From: Neonectria sp. B-13
Taxonomy: Eukaryota; Ascomycota; Sordariomycetes; Hypocreales; Nectriaceae
Assembly (NCBI GenBank): GCA_002682825.1
Contig: NOKP01000013.1
Coordinates: forward strand, 1,205,351-1,269,350
Length of the DNA: 64,000 nucleotides
Reading direction: 5' to 3'
A program made the translations under genes and the position numbers. The notes below the pieces were generated by a model. The model searched no databases. It was not told the DNA's origin and saw only the letters and a program-made list of their open reading frames with translations. How positions within the stretch are numbered: the stretch's first letter is position 1; each line of letters starts with the position of its first letter. This document shows, piece by piece, positions 39,205 to 51,746 of this stretch.

Positions 39205-41583
39205 ATGTCACCGGCCAGCACGCCACCCAAACGCCGTCGCCGTCGCCCGGCGCGGTCATGCGAACAGTGTCGCCGCCGCAAGATCCGCTGCGACCAAGAC
39301 CAGCCGTGTGCCGGCTGTGTCCGGGCCAGGGCCCCACTGCAGTGCACGTATCGCGACGGGAGCCCCGGGGACACGCCGAACAAGGCCAGGGAATTGGCGC
39401 CTTCTGACTCTACTTCCAGGACCGAGAGTGAGGTTTCGCAGTTGAGTGATGCTACTGTGAGCCAAGGACTTACCGTGGCATATCCCCGAGATCCTACGGC
39501 CTTTACACAACCGCCGGCGCAAAAGAACAGGGATTGGCTTGCAGTACCAGAACGCGAGATTGTCCCCTCTACCCAAGTACGACATACATCTGCCTTGGTT
39601 CTCTCATCATCGTCATCGATACTCCCCATGACACCTCGCCTTCGTAACGTCCCAGAGAAAACCAAGCTCTTTGGCCAGACCCATTGGCTGCATACTGCAG
39701 AGAAGGTACGTTTTCCTCCTGGACTACCAAATCCACTGAAGAGCGGCACATGAATCTAAACAAGGATGCAGTTCCCCGTGTCTGGCAAGTTCCACCCGGT
39801 CGAGGTCGAGCCGTCCTTCAACGATGCCAAAGCCGAGTTGCTCGATGCCTTGAACGAGGCCCGCAACCTCCGGTGCGCCATGAAAATCCTGAACAGGGTG
39901 AAGCTGGAAGAGCCCATCCGCGATATCCCAGCTACCCTGCCGCTCAAAGAGACGTGCGATGAACTTGTCCGTTGCTATTTCCGCACACTCGAACCTTTGT
40001 ATCGGGTTGTTCATATCCCATCTTTCTGGAGAGAGTATGATCGCATCTGGGAGCTTCAGCCCTCAACGCCTCCGACCACCGTTTTCCTAATCAAGTTGAC
40101 TTTGATCCTTGCCATTGGAACCACCTTTTATAACCCCAGAAATAATGCCGAAAAGAAACAGCTTCATCATCTTGCACAGAGTTGGATTCAGAATGCACAG
40201 TGGTGGCTCACCGGTCCGTCAGAGAAGTCCACATACAACATCGAGGGGCTGCAAGTCTTCTGCCTACTCATGATAGCGCGCCAAACCACCTTCAACTGTT
40301 CTGGAGGAACGTCCTGGCTCTCTGCGGGATCTCTCTTACGAATAGCCATCACCATGGGACTGCACAGAAACTCGAAACTGTTTCCAACACTGTCCCCCAA
40401 CCATCGGGAGTTTCGTGCAAGGCTGTGGAGCACCGTCTTGGAAATCTCTGTTCAGTCATGTCTCGACCTAGCGTTGCCGCTCAACTTCTCCGTCGACGAT
40501 TACGATGCTTGTCTGCCCTCGAACTACAACGACTGCGATCTCGATTCCGACCCTCAAAACGGGCCCGCTCCAATGAGTGTGTTCACCGACACGTCACTCC
40601 AAATCCTTCTGGCCAAGTCCTTGCCTCTACGGATCAACATCCTATGCCTCCTTAATGACTTCCGAAAGGAGAAATCCTACGAGAAAGCCTTGACGCTGGG
40701 TGCGGAGATCCGAGTGGCCTGTCGAGAGGTAGCGGCATTCTTCCACTCCTACAAATACGTCGATGGTGACTTTAGTGGCGGGCCAAGCCTCAGGCCAACT
40801 GAATTCCACCGCAAGTTCATGGACACTCACATTCGACGGTTCACCATGTTCCTGCATCGCGACTTCATGCTCCAGGCTAGGACAGACCCGCAATTCTACC
40901 TCTCCCGCAAGACATGCGTCGAGGCAGCCATGGTCATCGCGTCCAGTAGCAAGGGCGCCGACCTCAGCCGGCCTATGGAGGACTGGGACGACATGTCGCG
41001 GCTCTCCCTCGTTGGCAGAGGTCTTTTCAAGTGCGCCCTAAGTTTCGACGCCACGCTGATCCTGGCTTTCGAGGTCATCACCCAGCTCGACGACGAGTCC
41101 GCACCGCAAGCCGAGGCCGATGCTCTCGACGAGATGGCCAAGGCCACACGGGAACCCCTGATACAGGTGCTGGAGGGCATTCGCGAACAGCTGTCACACT
41201 TGATATATCAAGGCAACACCAGCCTCAAACGGCTGCTTTTCGTGGAAGCTCATCTGACCCAGATCCGGGCCATGGAGTCCGGACAGCCCATCAAGACCGC
41301 CGTCTACGATACGGTCAACAAGATGTTGCGCAGGTGTGTCTCGATACTGCGGGAAAGTTGCGATGCAGCCACGCCTCCAGAATCCGGAAGCGCTCTGGAC
41401 CTCATGCCGATTGACTTGGCGCCTCTTGATATGTTCCAGGGGGTGAGTACACATGCATCATGACAGGCTTGTTATCATTACTGACGCTTATTTTTTTAGG
41501 ATACTGAGATGAACTGGGATATATCTAACCTTCTTTGTTTTTCCACACTGAACGAAGTTGGCTCGGTTCAATGGCCGACCTAG
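39205..41583 (+). CDS. Zn2Cys6 transcription factor, likely partner of the MFS gene
   Basis: Three exons: 39205-39705, 39772-41442 and 41500-41583; 751 residues. The zinc cluster is C19-x2-C22-x6-C29-x5-C35-x2-C38-x8-C47, preceded by a poly-Arg stretch (KRRRRR). The first junction joins HTAEK to FPVSGKFHPVEVEP. The fungal-specific TF domain follows, with YRVVHIPSFWREYDRIWE, LQVFCLLMIARQTTF, SLLRIAITMGLHRNSKLFP and RRFTMFLHRDFML. The last intron (GTGAGT, ACTGACGC branch, T7AG acceptor) adds a 27-residue C-terminus, DTEMNWDISNLLCFSTLNEV onward; without splicing the protein would stop eight codons later at 41463. Divergence from the transporter suggests it controls that gene. Confidence 0.88.
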
Positions 41584-41735
41584 GAGATGCAAGTTCTTGG
41601 GATTTCTTTTTTTGGGCGTTTGCTTCAATGCGAGGAGACTTGATACATGCACGTTAACTCCGGTTCCTGCAAATGAGCGAGAGGTCACAAAGTATACCAA
41701 AGAGAGCTATTGAAGGGATTGTTGTTCGTCTCTCA

Positions 41736-43349
41736 TTAATCATCGTAATAACCGTCATATGTACCCTGCATTGCCTGAGTGCTTACCCACTCCTCGCTGG
41801 CTAAACCTCTCATGAATCTCGTCTCCAACTCTTGAGGATCCTTGTGCCAGTCACATGCAAAATCGCAGGTAGGTGTAGCCGTTTCGCCAAAATACTTGCA
41901 TATAGTGGCGTGCCGACATGACTCCACATCCTCGCAATACATGGAAAGAGCCTGAAGGCTCTTTAACCGGGCCATTTGGTTTGCATCGTCTTTGGCATCG
42001 GATCTGATCAAGCGCATCACCCGCTGGAGATCTTCTCGGCTGTAGTATAAAAAGCAGTAGCTCGCATTTCCATCCCGACCTGCTCGCCCGGCTTCCTGGT
42101 AGTAGCCCTCAAATGACTTGGGAAGACGCCAGTGTACCACAAATCGCACGTTGTTCTTGTCGATTCCCATCCCGAAGGCGGTCGTGGCGACGATGACATC
42201 GTAGCCGGGTTCATTGTTTATCCATCGGTTGAGTGTTTCTTCTTTGACATCCTTGGGTAGCTTGGCATGGAACGGCCGAGCACCAATTCCTTCATCTCGA
42301 AGGGCTGCCGAGAGGGACTCGCACTCATCTCGAGATAGAGTGTATATGATACCGGGAACGCTCTCTATTCTTTCACCAGCCTGGGCTAGCTCGGCCTTTC
42401 GTGCATCAGCTCTTCGACGATCATAGACGCCACGAATCCAGCGTAAAAAGTCAGACAGGCGGCTATCATCCTCGTCCTTAGTATAGCGAATTTCCAAGTG
42501 TAAGTTGGCTCGCTGGGGGCTCATGAGAAAGAGCTTTGTCTTCTCCGGGGTAGCATCTAGACGAAGGATGGACAAAACATCCTGTCTCACTTGCGGGTTG
42601 GCAGTCGCAGTAAGACACATTATGGGGACATCTGGAAATGTCTCCCGGAACCAAGAGAGCCGCTTGAAATCCTTCCGAAAGTCATGGCCCCACTCGGATA
42701 TGCAATGAGCCTCATCAATGGCGATCCGGGCCAATTCCTTTTGCTCGTGGACTAGTTGTAGGCGTTGCCGAAATCGGGGGCCAGAGCACAGCTCCGGTGT
42801 AACGTAGAGGAGCCTTGTCCTTGGGTGGCCACTTTCCAGATCGCGTTCGAGACGGAGTCGCTCAGGATAGGGAGTGTTGCTATTGAGAGAGCTAGCTTCA
42901 ATTCCAGACGCCCTGAGGGAATCGACTTGGTTGATCTGGCAGTATATCAGAGCTGAATACGAGCGACGAAATCGATGCGTCTTACCATGAGACTTAACAA
43001 CGGGGATACCACTATGGTGACTAGAAGCAGGGGTCAAATTGAGGAACAGCGCATGGGCTCCACGATGTAACTGGGGTACTTACCACCCTGGTCAATAACG
43101 GCAGGCAGCTGAAAGCAAAGGCTTTTGCCAAATGACGTGGCAGCCTGGACATAGACATCGTAACCGTCAAGGGCAGCCTCAACGATCTCGCGCTGATGGG
43201 GCCTAGGACAAAACAGAATGGTCAGAGCAACGCGGGGTATTATCAACAGCGTGTAGGAGGTTTGCCAACCTGAAGTCATCCTTGTGGAACTGACGCCTGA
43301 GCGTAAAGCCGATGTCTGTGCATGAGTTGGTTCTCTGCAGAGTAGGCAT
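41736..43349 (-). CDS. RecQ-type DNA helicase, short form
   Basis: Four exons: 43349-43270, 43202-43084, 43020-42986 and 42935-41736; 477 residues. Motifs in order: RPHQREIVEAAL (motif 0), AATSFGKSLCF (motif I, Walker A variant), VVSPLLSLM (Ia), IDEAHCISEWGHDFRKDF (II with the RecQ aromatic loop), CLTATANPQV (III), GIIYTLSRDECESLS (IV), TTAFGMGIDKNNVRFVVHW (V) and YYQEAGRAGRDG (VI). A RecQ zinc-binding region follows (SCRHATICKYFGE ... CDFACDWH). The protein then ends, without winged-helix or HRDC domains. RecQ helicases unwind 3'-to-5' and limit improper recombination. The short form may correspond to Neurospora RecQ2 rather than QDE-3, which is inference. Tail-to-tail with the Zn2Cys6 gene. 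Confidence 0.88.
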
Positions 43350-46300
43350 GGTGCTTGCGTCAGACGATAGGCTAAGGGCTGCTGGGAGTTGGAGTTGCTA
43401 AACTGAGCCCAATACTTCGTATCCTGTAAACAAATCGTAGGCCCCAAGCTCCGTCAGAGTGGATGGAAAAGCAGTCTGTCTTTGGCTGGCTGATATTGTG
43501 ATCGTGAACTAAACAGATTCCGAACGAATCACAGCATTCTGACACATTAGAAAGCAACCAGAACTTTGGATGAAGTGGAGTCTAAGTCGTAGCTGGTAGG
43601 ACAAGTTTTGCAGTTAGCCAGTGATAACAAGGAGAGGCCATTGAGTGATGCCAAGTATAGCAATATGTTGGCAGTCACGGGGGACGGAATATGACGATGG
43701 GCATGATGGCGCAACTGCCTACAGAATATGGGAAACTATCGATGCAGTCTGCGACGCCATACTCACCGTGATTGGGTAGGTCCGTAAGACATTTGGTAAT
43801 CAGTTGTCAAGGGCACTTTGGCTTACGAGGCAATGCCGCTCGTATATGTGCCTTGACCTAACAAGGTGGGTGACGTGGAGATAACAATGCACGCAGAGTT
43901 GAACTGAATTGAACGACGACGGCGACGAATAATGGACGAGGATCGAGGGTCGAAGGCCAACAGAGGTGGGTTTCACAAGTGGTAGCCACGGTGGTGACTG
44001 GAGAATGATTCCCGAGGTAGCTCATCCCACCGGATTTAACGTTGGATGCCAGGTTTCAAGGCACCACCCACCTACCTGATTAGGGATCGACGGTCACGTG
44101 CATGTCCCTAGCAGTTCCAAACGGACCCAACCCGAACGGCCGACTCAGTGAATCGTACGTCTGTCTGTGCTTGACCGTCGTAAGGCCAGGATTAGGGTTC
44201 CATCTGTATTATTCCTTTGTCATTCACTAATATTGTGCTGATAGGATTTACAATTAGCTTATGGTTTGTATTCGTAATGCCATAGTTCGTGCGAAGTACA
44301 TACCAGTCTGTGTACCTTGGCCAGGGCTGGACGCGATCTGATCTAGGCCCCAGGGAGCGAAGGATTGTGTCTGGGAACTGGAATCCGCGATACGGGATAT
44401 GGGGGGGGGGATTCCGTCTCACCCGCAGCAGTCCGGAGCGTGGGCTGGGCGGGCTGGGCTGCACCGCCCCGTCGTATCGTATCGCATCATCCACCGTCGG
44501 GTTGCAGCATCTAGGTACTCTACACTGCAGCTCTGCCGACGAGGTGCTCCGCACGAAGACTTGGATGACATGACATGACTCTGGGCGTTTTGGCTGATTG
44601 TCCAGTCTAAGTGGCCCAGCGGGCGCCTGAAGCACCAGCCAAAAGCGAGGCTCGGGTGCCTTGCATCTCTCGCAGCAGACCGAGACAGGGGTGGGTTGTA
44701 GGTGTGCCTCTCCGTCGCCACCGGCCAGAACTTCAGAAGCAATCAGCAGCAAGCCGGCAACTGCTAGAAGCAAGGCAAACCAGGGGCAGGGCCTTTTAGC
44801 GGATTCTCGACGCATGCTTGCCATTGCTTCCCAATCCTCTCGCTGCTCCCATTGCTCCCGTTGCCACCCCACGGCGCTGGCGGACGCGCGGATGGAGACG
44901 CGCTGGAGCACTTCATAGGCCAACTCCTCCTCCTTGTCAGTCACTGCAGTCACTGCAGTCAGGAACCGAGCGAGCCATGACAGCTGTCCGCCACTCAAGC
45001 AGAGCCAAGAAACAACGCGAGCGCGCTGGTGCAACCCTTCCATGGGAGCCATGCACCCACTCAACGCATCTGGGACGCCTAAATTTGGACTCGAGGTTTC
45101 CAGCGGGTGCGCGACGCTGGAGCCCAGACTCGCACCGCGTACTGTATCCGTGCTTCATGCTTCGTGTGCCAGTCGGTGGCTGATGGTGCGTTGCTCTGCT
45201 ATCTCAGGGCGTCAGTGTCCCGTCGTTCCGTGCCTGTCAGCGGCTGTTGCGACACCATTTCCTCCACTAGGCTCGAGTCCAGTCGTCTCATGGAAGCTCC
45301 AGCACACACACTCCGCGCTGCCGGGTCGCGCGCTGATGGCCCCGCATTGCAAAGCACGAAGTACTTACTTTGGACTTTCGGAGGTATGGATGGATGTCTC
45401 ATCAGTCCCCTAGGGCGCCGCAAGGTTCCATTCTCACGGCTGCGACCCAATGCAGGCGAACAAGGCGTGCCCAAGTGCATCCTGTGGGACGCCTGAAGCC
45501 CCACGCTTCGGTGCTTGCGACCTGAGGTGCGCCGCGCCAGGGCCCCTAAGTGCCTCTCGTAGTGCACCAGGAACACCGGGCCCGAGGGTCTCTCGTAGGT
45601 ACCTCCTGCCCCTATATCCTCCTCCCCCCCTATCTTGGGACCTGGTGCTTGATGGCGTCAGGGGTGGTTGGTACCTAGAACCAGGGCAAGGGGGGGAGGG
45701 GAAGCTGTGAGGAAAAGTGAGAGAGAGAGGCAAAAGACAGGGCCAATAACCACCAGCGCAAGGCGGACAAGACGTACCAGGGGGCCATCTCATGTCTCGT
45801 CTCGGGTCGTCTCTCACCTCTCGCCTCTCTCGTCACCAAAACGGCCTAAACTCTGTTAGTCTGGGATGTAAGGTACCCTTACTAGGGGGATGGGGCAGCC
45901 AGGAGCGCAGGACTCCAGGACCACATGGGTGCTTAAGCCGTGCTATGTAATTCTTCGTAGACTGCTTGCTCTACTAGTCTCCGTGCTTATGCATTTTCCC
46001 TTAAACTCGAGTCTTTGTTGATTCTTTGACATCCAAAGAGCCAGAAGAAAAGAAAAAGTTCTGAGACGGGGGATATCCCAGCGGAGACCCAGCTTTGCCA
46101 GCCAGACAAACATCTCCTCCACGCTGCATCAGGTCATCGCGGCCGTTCCCGCACCGTCCCCTCCACCTCTTCCTCCGTCCTCGCTTCCATCTTCCCCCAT
46201 CCATTTCACTGTCGATCGATCCTCACTCCTCCGCCATCTCCGTCTCCGTCACCCGTCACCCGTCACCCGTCACCCGTCGTCTCCTCTTGGATTCCCCAAG

Positions 46301-46724
46301 GCACGCCCTCCTCCGTCTTTCAACCTACGACGGCTCCGACACCCCCGAAAGACCCTGATCTGCGCCGCCGCCTGGCCTTATCCCATCGACAGTCATGACC
46401 TTGTCGCGCTCGTCTCAGTCGCCGCCTTCGTTGGCCTGAACGCCGAGAAAGAGAAAGAGGAAAAGCCCCGATCACGACCTGGCTTTTGTTTGAGACGCTA
46501 GGACCTGCCGCGTTGTTTTGCGCGTCAACCCAGAGACACACGAGAGACAAGAGAGGGGGAACTCTGAGACGGTTTGAGCCAGAGCTTCGTTCCTCGGGAA
46601 TTCCACGCCCGCCTCCTCGATCCACGATTCACGACCCGACGATCTAGCCTCCCGATCTGCCCGCCCCCAAACCTTCTCCAACTCCGCTTCCTCCACTTCT
46701 ATCTTCTCTTACTCCTTCGCCCTC
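43350..46724. other. 3.4-kb interval without a supported gene
   Basis: Only shadow-like frames are present. The largest (minus, 44192-45064) includes a hydrophobic stretch, FALLLAVAGLLLIASEVLAG, but overlaps equally long frames on the other strand. Simple sequence includes a G9 run at 44402 and a TCACTGCAG duplication near 44938-44958. A CCGTCAC unit is repeated four times at 46246-46273, probably in the sog2 5' leader. Confidence 0.4.
46246..46278 (+). repeat. CCGTCAC heptamer repeat
   Basis: Four exact copies plus a partial copy lie about 450 bp before the sog2 start codon, in a pyrimidine-rich region likely to be transcribed. Confidence 0.85.
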
Positions 46725-49700
46725 ATGGACCGGCCAGACAGACTCCCTGGCCCGCCCATCGGCGCCGCTTCTCACCAACCCACGGCCTCCAGAGGCATGA
46801 CTGACAGTCCTACTCCTACTTCTGCTTCAGCTTCAGCTTCGGCTCCTGGTCGACGTCCCGTCCCCAACTCGGCCGCCACTTCCAACGGGCCGCCGCCTCC
46901 ACCTCCCCCGATCCCCGGCATGCGAACCATCACCCCCAATTCATCCATCTCCGTCCCCGTCATGTCGTCTGCCCAAATCATCAGCCTCGCCCGTGACGCT
47001 ATGCAAAATGCGCTCGAAAGCGAGAACAAGGCCGCCGAGGCGAGTGCCGTCAGCACAGGAATCAAGACTGGTGTCACCATCGACCTTAGTCGCAAAAACA
47101 TCCAGAAGCTGCCTGAAGAGGTGGTCGACATCGTCAAGAGCGAGCTGGAACGGTCCGTCTTTCCGCAAACCACACCCAATCCCCAAGTTGACCTGCGCTG
47201 ATGCTTATGCTTTTCATGATGCTAGACTAGCTCTATCCCATAACCAACTTACCTCGCTCCCAACTCGATTTTCCGAATGCACGTCCCTTCGATATCTCAA
47301 CATCCGGGGCAACCAGATCAAGGAATTCCCCCAGGCTGTAATTCATGGCCCTTCCCCAGCGTCCGCGACACCGCGCTGATATTGTTGATTAGCTCTGCGA
47401 TCTCAAGTCACTCGAGATCCTCGATTTAGGCCGAAACCAACTCCGAGTGTTGCCCCCCGACATTGTAAGACTTTCGTCCTTGAAGGTCTTGTCCGTCCCG
47501 AAAAACCAAATACGAGAACTTCCACTCTGCCTGGCCGACATGGGCTCCTTGCAGGTGCTCAAATTCGAAGGGAACCCAATCAGTTTCCCACCGCGAGATG
47601 CAATCCAGGTACAGGCAGCGAGCCCGCCCAACGAAGGCATCTTGCGGGATAGCGAAGTAACCGAAGTGGCCGTCACGTCACACATTAAGAAGTTTCTTAA
47701 GCAACATGCGCTCAATGGTCGACTAGAAGCTGAGAATACAGGGGACGAATCAAGCGAGAGTACTGATACACCCCGCTTCCCATTGAAACGAGTCGCAAGC
47801 GGACGCTTCCCTATCAAAGTCAACGGCGCAGAAATGCCCGACATCCGATCACCCAACAATGGCTCACGTCCACCGCCAATTCCTTCCAGGTCACACTACA
47901 GGGGCCTGTCACAGCAGAGCGGCGCCGTTCGACGGCCCGGCGTCATGCCTCTGACCATAGGGAATGTCAACGAGCGATCCCGCAGCAATTCGGAGACCCT
48001 GCTGCGTGCAGATCGATCAGAGAGCCGCAATAGGCGAATGGGAATTGTGTCAAGAAAGCCATCCGACCTCGGCACGCTCGATGAAACGCAAGCAAACAAT
48101 CGCTTCAGTCATTATCGCGGGCTAAGCCATGGCTCTGCCATGCAGGGAACTCCAATTGGGAGCAAGAGTCCAGCAACACCTACCGAGCCCTATCTACAAC
48201 GGCCGATCTACGTTCGGCGGCTTTCCGTGCTACCCGAACGACGCCGAGAATCGAAGATCTTTGACCCCGTCATCGAAGCTGCCAAGGGGATACTGTACTC
48301 GGTCTTCCAGATCCACCCCATGATACAGATGTTGATGAGCCTGACGAGCGACGGGTCGGCCAAGCGATCCAGTCTAGAAATCGTGTTCTACAACACAAAC
48401 TCGCACGTGGAGGAATTGGAACAGGAGATCCAAAAGCACGACACAGGTTTGGTAGAGAACGAAGACTACTCGTACCGGGAAAACGAAAACGTCCATCGGG
48501 CATGCCAGACTTTGGTAAGTGCTTATGGTCATGTCTGCACTCTTCTGGCCGACAACATCGATGTTTTTGTCAACAATGGAGATGCTCGATATATTCGAAC
48601 TCTCCTGATGTTGCTGTACAACAGTATAATGGAGCTTCGCGTGACACTCGCGTGCGTTAGTGCGGAGGATGGACGACGGCAGACGGCAGAGAGCGACTCC
48701 GCTGGCGGTCATACGCTCCGGCCCCATGTCCGGGAGCCTTCTATTACGCCTACGGTTGAACGGACGAACATCTCGCGGAGTCGCAATGGAACATTGGTTC
48801 ACCAACCACCAGTCAACCTGCGAGTCGCCACCGACGTTCCTATCCCGGTTCTCCCCCCCTATCTCAACGGAAACGGACGGACGGCCACCATCTCCTCGGC
48901 GACTCCGCGATCAGGCGAATCATTTTCTTCACTGGGAAGTCGAAGTGTCCCGTCCGAGTTCACTGACGAAGACCGACAGTTTGAGAAAATCTTCCTCTCG
49001 TTGCAGAAGTCGACCGACATAGTGATGCGCACTCTGCCTAGCTTCAACGTACAACTGATGGGCGGTTTAAGGAACGCTATGCACCAGCGTACCCCCGAGG
49101 GACTCCTCCAACACTGGAAAGCTCTCATCGCAATGTGCAGCACAGTTATTCAGCAGACCGAGATACTGAAGAATAGGCTGTCTCTCATTAAGCTTAAGGA
49201 GCCTGGAGTTAGGACCCAGGCCGGCTTCTGGTCCCTGTGCAGCAACTTTATGCACTCTTGGGCGGACATGGTCGGCAAGATTAGGGACGACGTCAATCCT
49301 GTAGCACTACCGCCTGACACAAAAGTCCGATTACGGCCCATCCAACAGAGCATCAAGGAGACGAACCGCATCATCTTCCAGTCTCCCTGGCACTATCTTG
49401 TGTTCCGACCATCTGGTGGCGGCAGTAACGGATCAGGTTCGTACCCGTTCCATGCCATGTCGCCGACACAAGTACCAATCACTCCCCAAAGCGCCGCCCT
49501 AGGCCCAGCAATGCAGGCGACAGTTCCGACGACACCCCAGAGCAACTCTTTCGCGTCGGCTTTTCACGGGAATGTGTTCGACCGTGCAGACGCCCTCATG
49601 GCGAACCCAGGCATCTCGATGGGTCGCAACGGGACCATGGTTAAGGGTCACATGGGGTTCAGCTCTCTCTCGTCCCTATCATCCATGTCCTCTGATGAGG

Positions 49701-49795
49701 GCATGAGCATGCATCCAGGATCGTCGGTCCTGGGTCCCCATGGACCACTCGGGCCGACGCCGCTGCGGCTCAACGGAGGCAAAGTTGCATTCTGA
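46725..49795 (+). CDS. sog2: RAM-pathway leucine-rich repeat protein Sog2
   Basis: Three exons: 46725-47152, 47226-47337 and 47393-49795; 980 residues. The N-terminal 65 residues are Ala/Ser/Pro-rich with poly-proline. From about residue 115 the leucine-rich repeats read IDLSRKNIQKLPEEVVDIV, LALSHNQLTSLP, LRYLNIRGNQIKEFPQ, LEILDLGRNQLRVLPPDI, LKVLSVPKNQIRELP and LQVLKFEGNPI; both introns fall inside them. A basic, Ser/Pro-rich linker follows. The C-terminal half has the Sog2 domain (RPIYVRRLSVLPERRRESKI, then YSVFQIHPMIQMLMSL, VHRACQTLVSAYGHVCTLL and PSFNVQLMGGLRNAMHQR). Sog2 binds the kinase Kic1 in the RAM network governing polarity and cell separation in yeast. ATG 46725 is used; ATG 46797 is a possible alternative. 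Confidence 0.9.
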
Positions 49796-50624
49796 ACAGG
49801 GGAACAGGTTTTCTGCTTGGATTCCGAATTTACTTGATTTCTGCGGCCGAGACCGCCAGTTTTTGTTTTTCTTGCATAGCAGTTGAAGGAAGGCGTCCCG
49901 GGACTTTGATTTTTTTTTCGTTTTTCTACCCTCTTTCTCTTTTTGAACAACTGCCGCTGGCAAACCATTCCTTTGCCGCATAGCTTTGGCGTTCTGGTTG
50001 ATGCTGCTTTACTTATTATTTCTGTGCCAGCGACGGGGGGGAGGATTCGGAGGATACCTGCATTTTAATTCATTGGCCGGACGGATCAAGCGTATGCGTG
50101 TACGGCATAATGCAAAGTGCTTCAGATGGATTAAAAAAAACGGAGAAGGGCTTCGGACCCGGTGTTCGACAACGGACCAAACGGGGAACTTGGCCTAGCA
50201 CAACAGATCCACGGATTGGACTGTTGCGAAGGGACGAGACGGATTAGAATACCAGGTGTACACTAGCGGTAGAAGCAATGTAATGTTGTATGGTCAATCA
50301 AGTATCCCGGACGAGATGGATGAACGACGAGGACGAGTTCAGAGGTGATGATGTCTGGACTGATAGATTATCCCGTCCAACTTGAGGTCGAACAACGGTG
50401 GTTAAAGTCGCACTCGCTTGGACAGGAACGTTGGGGCCGCATGATATGCACCACCCCCACCAACATGCAGCATCAGCTGCACGAGACGCATCTGATCATC
50501 GTCACTGTCCTTCATCAACCGTTCGTTGCTTCTGTTCTGGAAGACTTGCCATCTCACGAGAGTCGCACAGCGCGATAATACGAATATAGTGACAAGCCAG
50601 AAGCCTCAGGCTCAACTACAAATC
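49796..50624. other. Intergenic
   Basis: This holds the 3' UTR of sog2 (with T-rich runs near 49911-49921) and the promoter of the next gene. No gene seen. Confidence 0.5.
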
Positions 50625-51398
50625 ATGTCGACAGCCGCCGCAGCCTCGTCGTCGTCGTCGGCCTCGGCCTCCCGCTCGCTCTCGCCGCGCCAACCCACAT
50701 CGCCGCCGCCGTCCATCGCATCGCCGTCCACCACGCCGGCCGTCGCGCACGCGCCGCCGCCGCCGTTCGCGCCGCTCCTCCAGCCCACGCTGCCGTCGGC
50801 CGAGACGCAGCGGCACGTGGCCGAGGCGCGCGCCGCCGTGGTGGCCACCATGGAGAACATGATGGACTCGGAGCTGCAGTGGCGCGCGTCGACGCTGCAC
50901 GCCAACTCGGCCGTGCTGGTCCGCCAGGCCGCCGATGTCCAGCGCGCCACCGACGGCCTGCGCCGCGAGCGCGAGAAGCTCGCCCGCGAGGCCGATGTCG
51001 CCGCCCGCCGCGTCAAGGAGCTGGGCAACGTGCAGAACTGGGCCGAGGTGCTGGAGCGCGACTTTCTCGTGCTCGAGGAGACGGTGCGCCTGGCCAACGG
51101 CGGCGGCAGCAGTTGTAGCTGCAGTGACTGCGGCAGCGGGAGCAGCGTCATGAGCGACGACGAGGACGACGACCACGACAGGATGGATGTGGACGTGGGC
51201 GTTGGTAAGAAACTAGAGGCCGCGCACGACGATCCGTCCAAGACTAGGCCTGCCGGCGTCGCAATGGCCATCGACTCGGACGGCGTCACGGGGACGTGGT
51301 CGGAGGCGAGCCGCAGCCTGACGGAGCCCGAGTCCAGTTCGGGCATTGGGCGGGGGGCCAAGGGTTCGGACACGGCATCGGTGTCAACCTCGTCGTGA
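50625..51398 (+). CDS. BLOC-1 subunit 1-like (BLOS1/GCN5L1 family)
   Basis: Single exon, 257 residues. The first 75 residues are Ala/Ser/Pro-rich. The conserved part, about residues 78-175, is a long helix: ETQRHVAEARAAVVATMENM, LHANSAVLVRQAADV, LRREREKLAREADVAAR and ELGNVQNWAEVLERDFLVLEE. The ELGNVQNWAEVLERD block matches the EIGDVENWA-x-x-IE-D signature of BLOS1. The family belongs to BLOC-1 and, in animals, BORC, which act on endosomes and lysosomes. The C-terminus is a low-complexity acidic Ser-rich tail unlike the animal protein. GC content is very high in the conserved block, so several shadow frames run through it. ATG 50625 is preferred; upstream frame to 50526 is not plausible. Confidence 0.75.
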   Translation: MSTAAAASSSSSASASRSLSPRQPTSPPPSIASPSTTPAVAHAPPPPFAPLLQPTLPSAETQRHVAEARAAVVATMENMMDSELQWRASTLHANSAVLVRQAADVQRATDGLRREREKLAREADVAARRVKELGNVQNWAEVLERDFLVLEETVRLANGGGSSCSCSDCGSGSSVMSDDEDDDHDRMDVDVGVGKKLEAAHDDPSKTRPAGVAMAIDSDGVTGTWSEASRSLTEPESSSGIGRGAKGSDTASVSTSS

Positions 51399-51746
51399 AG
51401 ACGAACATCCTACGCGACAGTGTGAGAGAGATATGATATGAACAAATGCGACGATAACGGCCTTTGGACCGGTTGGTGTTGGGGAGTTACGGGTGCTTGG
51501 CTTGGAGCGGCAAGACATTTCTTTCCTGGAGAAACCACTCAGAACATCTGAACAGAATGCCAATTATCCTTTTTTTTTCTTTCTCTCCTACTGATCAAAT
51601 CTCCGGAGAACCACCAGCTATGCGTTCTCTTGTTCCCTTTTTTCTTCTTCTCACTCAACCCAAACAAAACCTCTAGGTCGAGTCCTCTATCCTTTTTGAT
51701 CTCGCCTGCCGTAAATTCCCATACATGAACAAGGCCCGAAATACAC
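51399..51746. other. Convergent 3' region
   Basis: This lies between the stops of the BLOC-1-like gene (+) and tsc13 (-), with T-rich stretches near 51570-51580. No gene seen. Confidence 0.5.

Noticed and set aside
44192..45052. Minus-strand open frame with a hydrophobic, signal-like segment
   Set aside because: The hydrophobic stretch is internal, comparable frames overlap on the other strand, no family features are visible, and the G9 run at 44402 would be coding.
50612..51373. Long minus-strand frames over the BLOC-1-like gene
   Set aside because: High GC content removes stops on both strands; only the plus frame matches a family.
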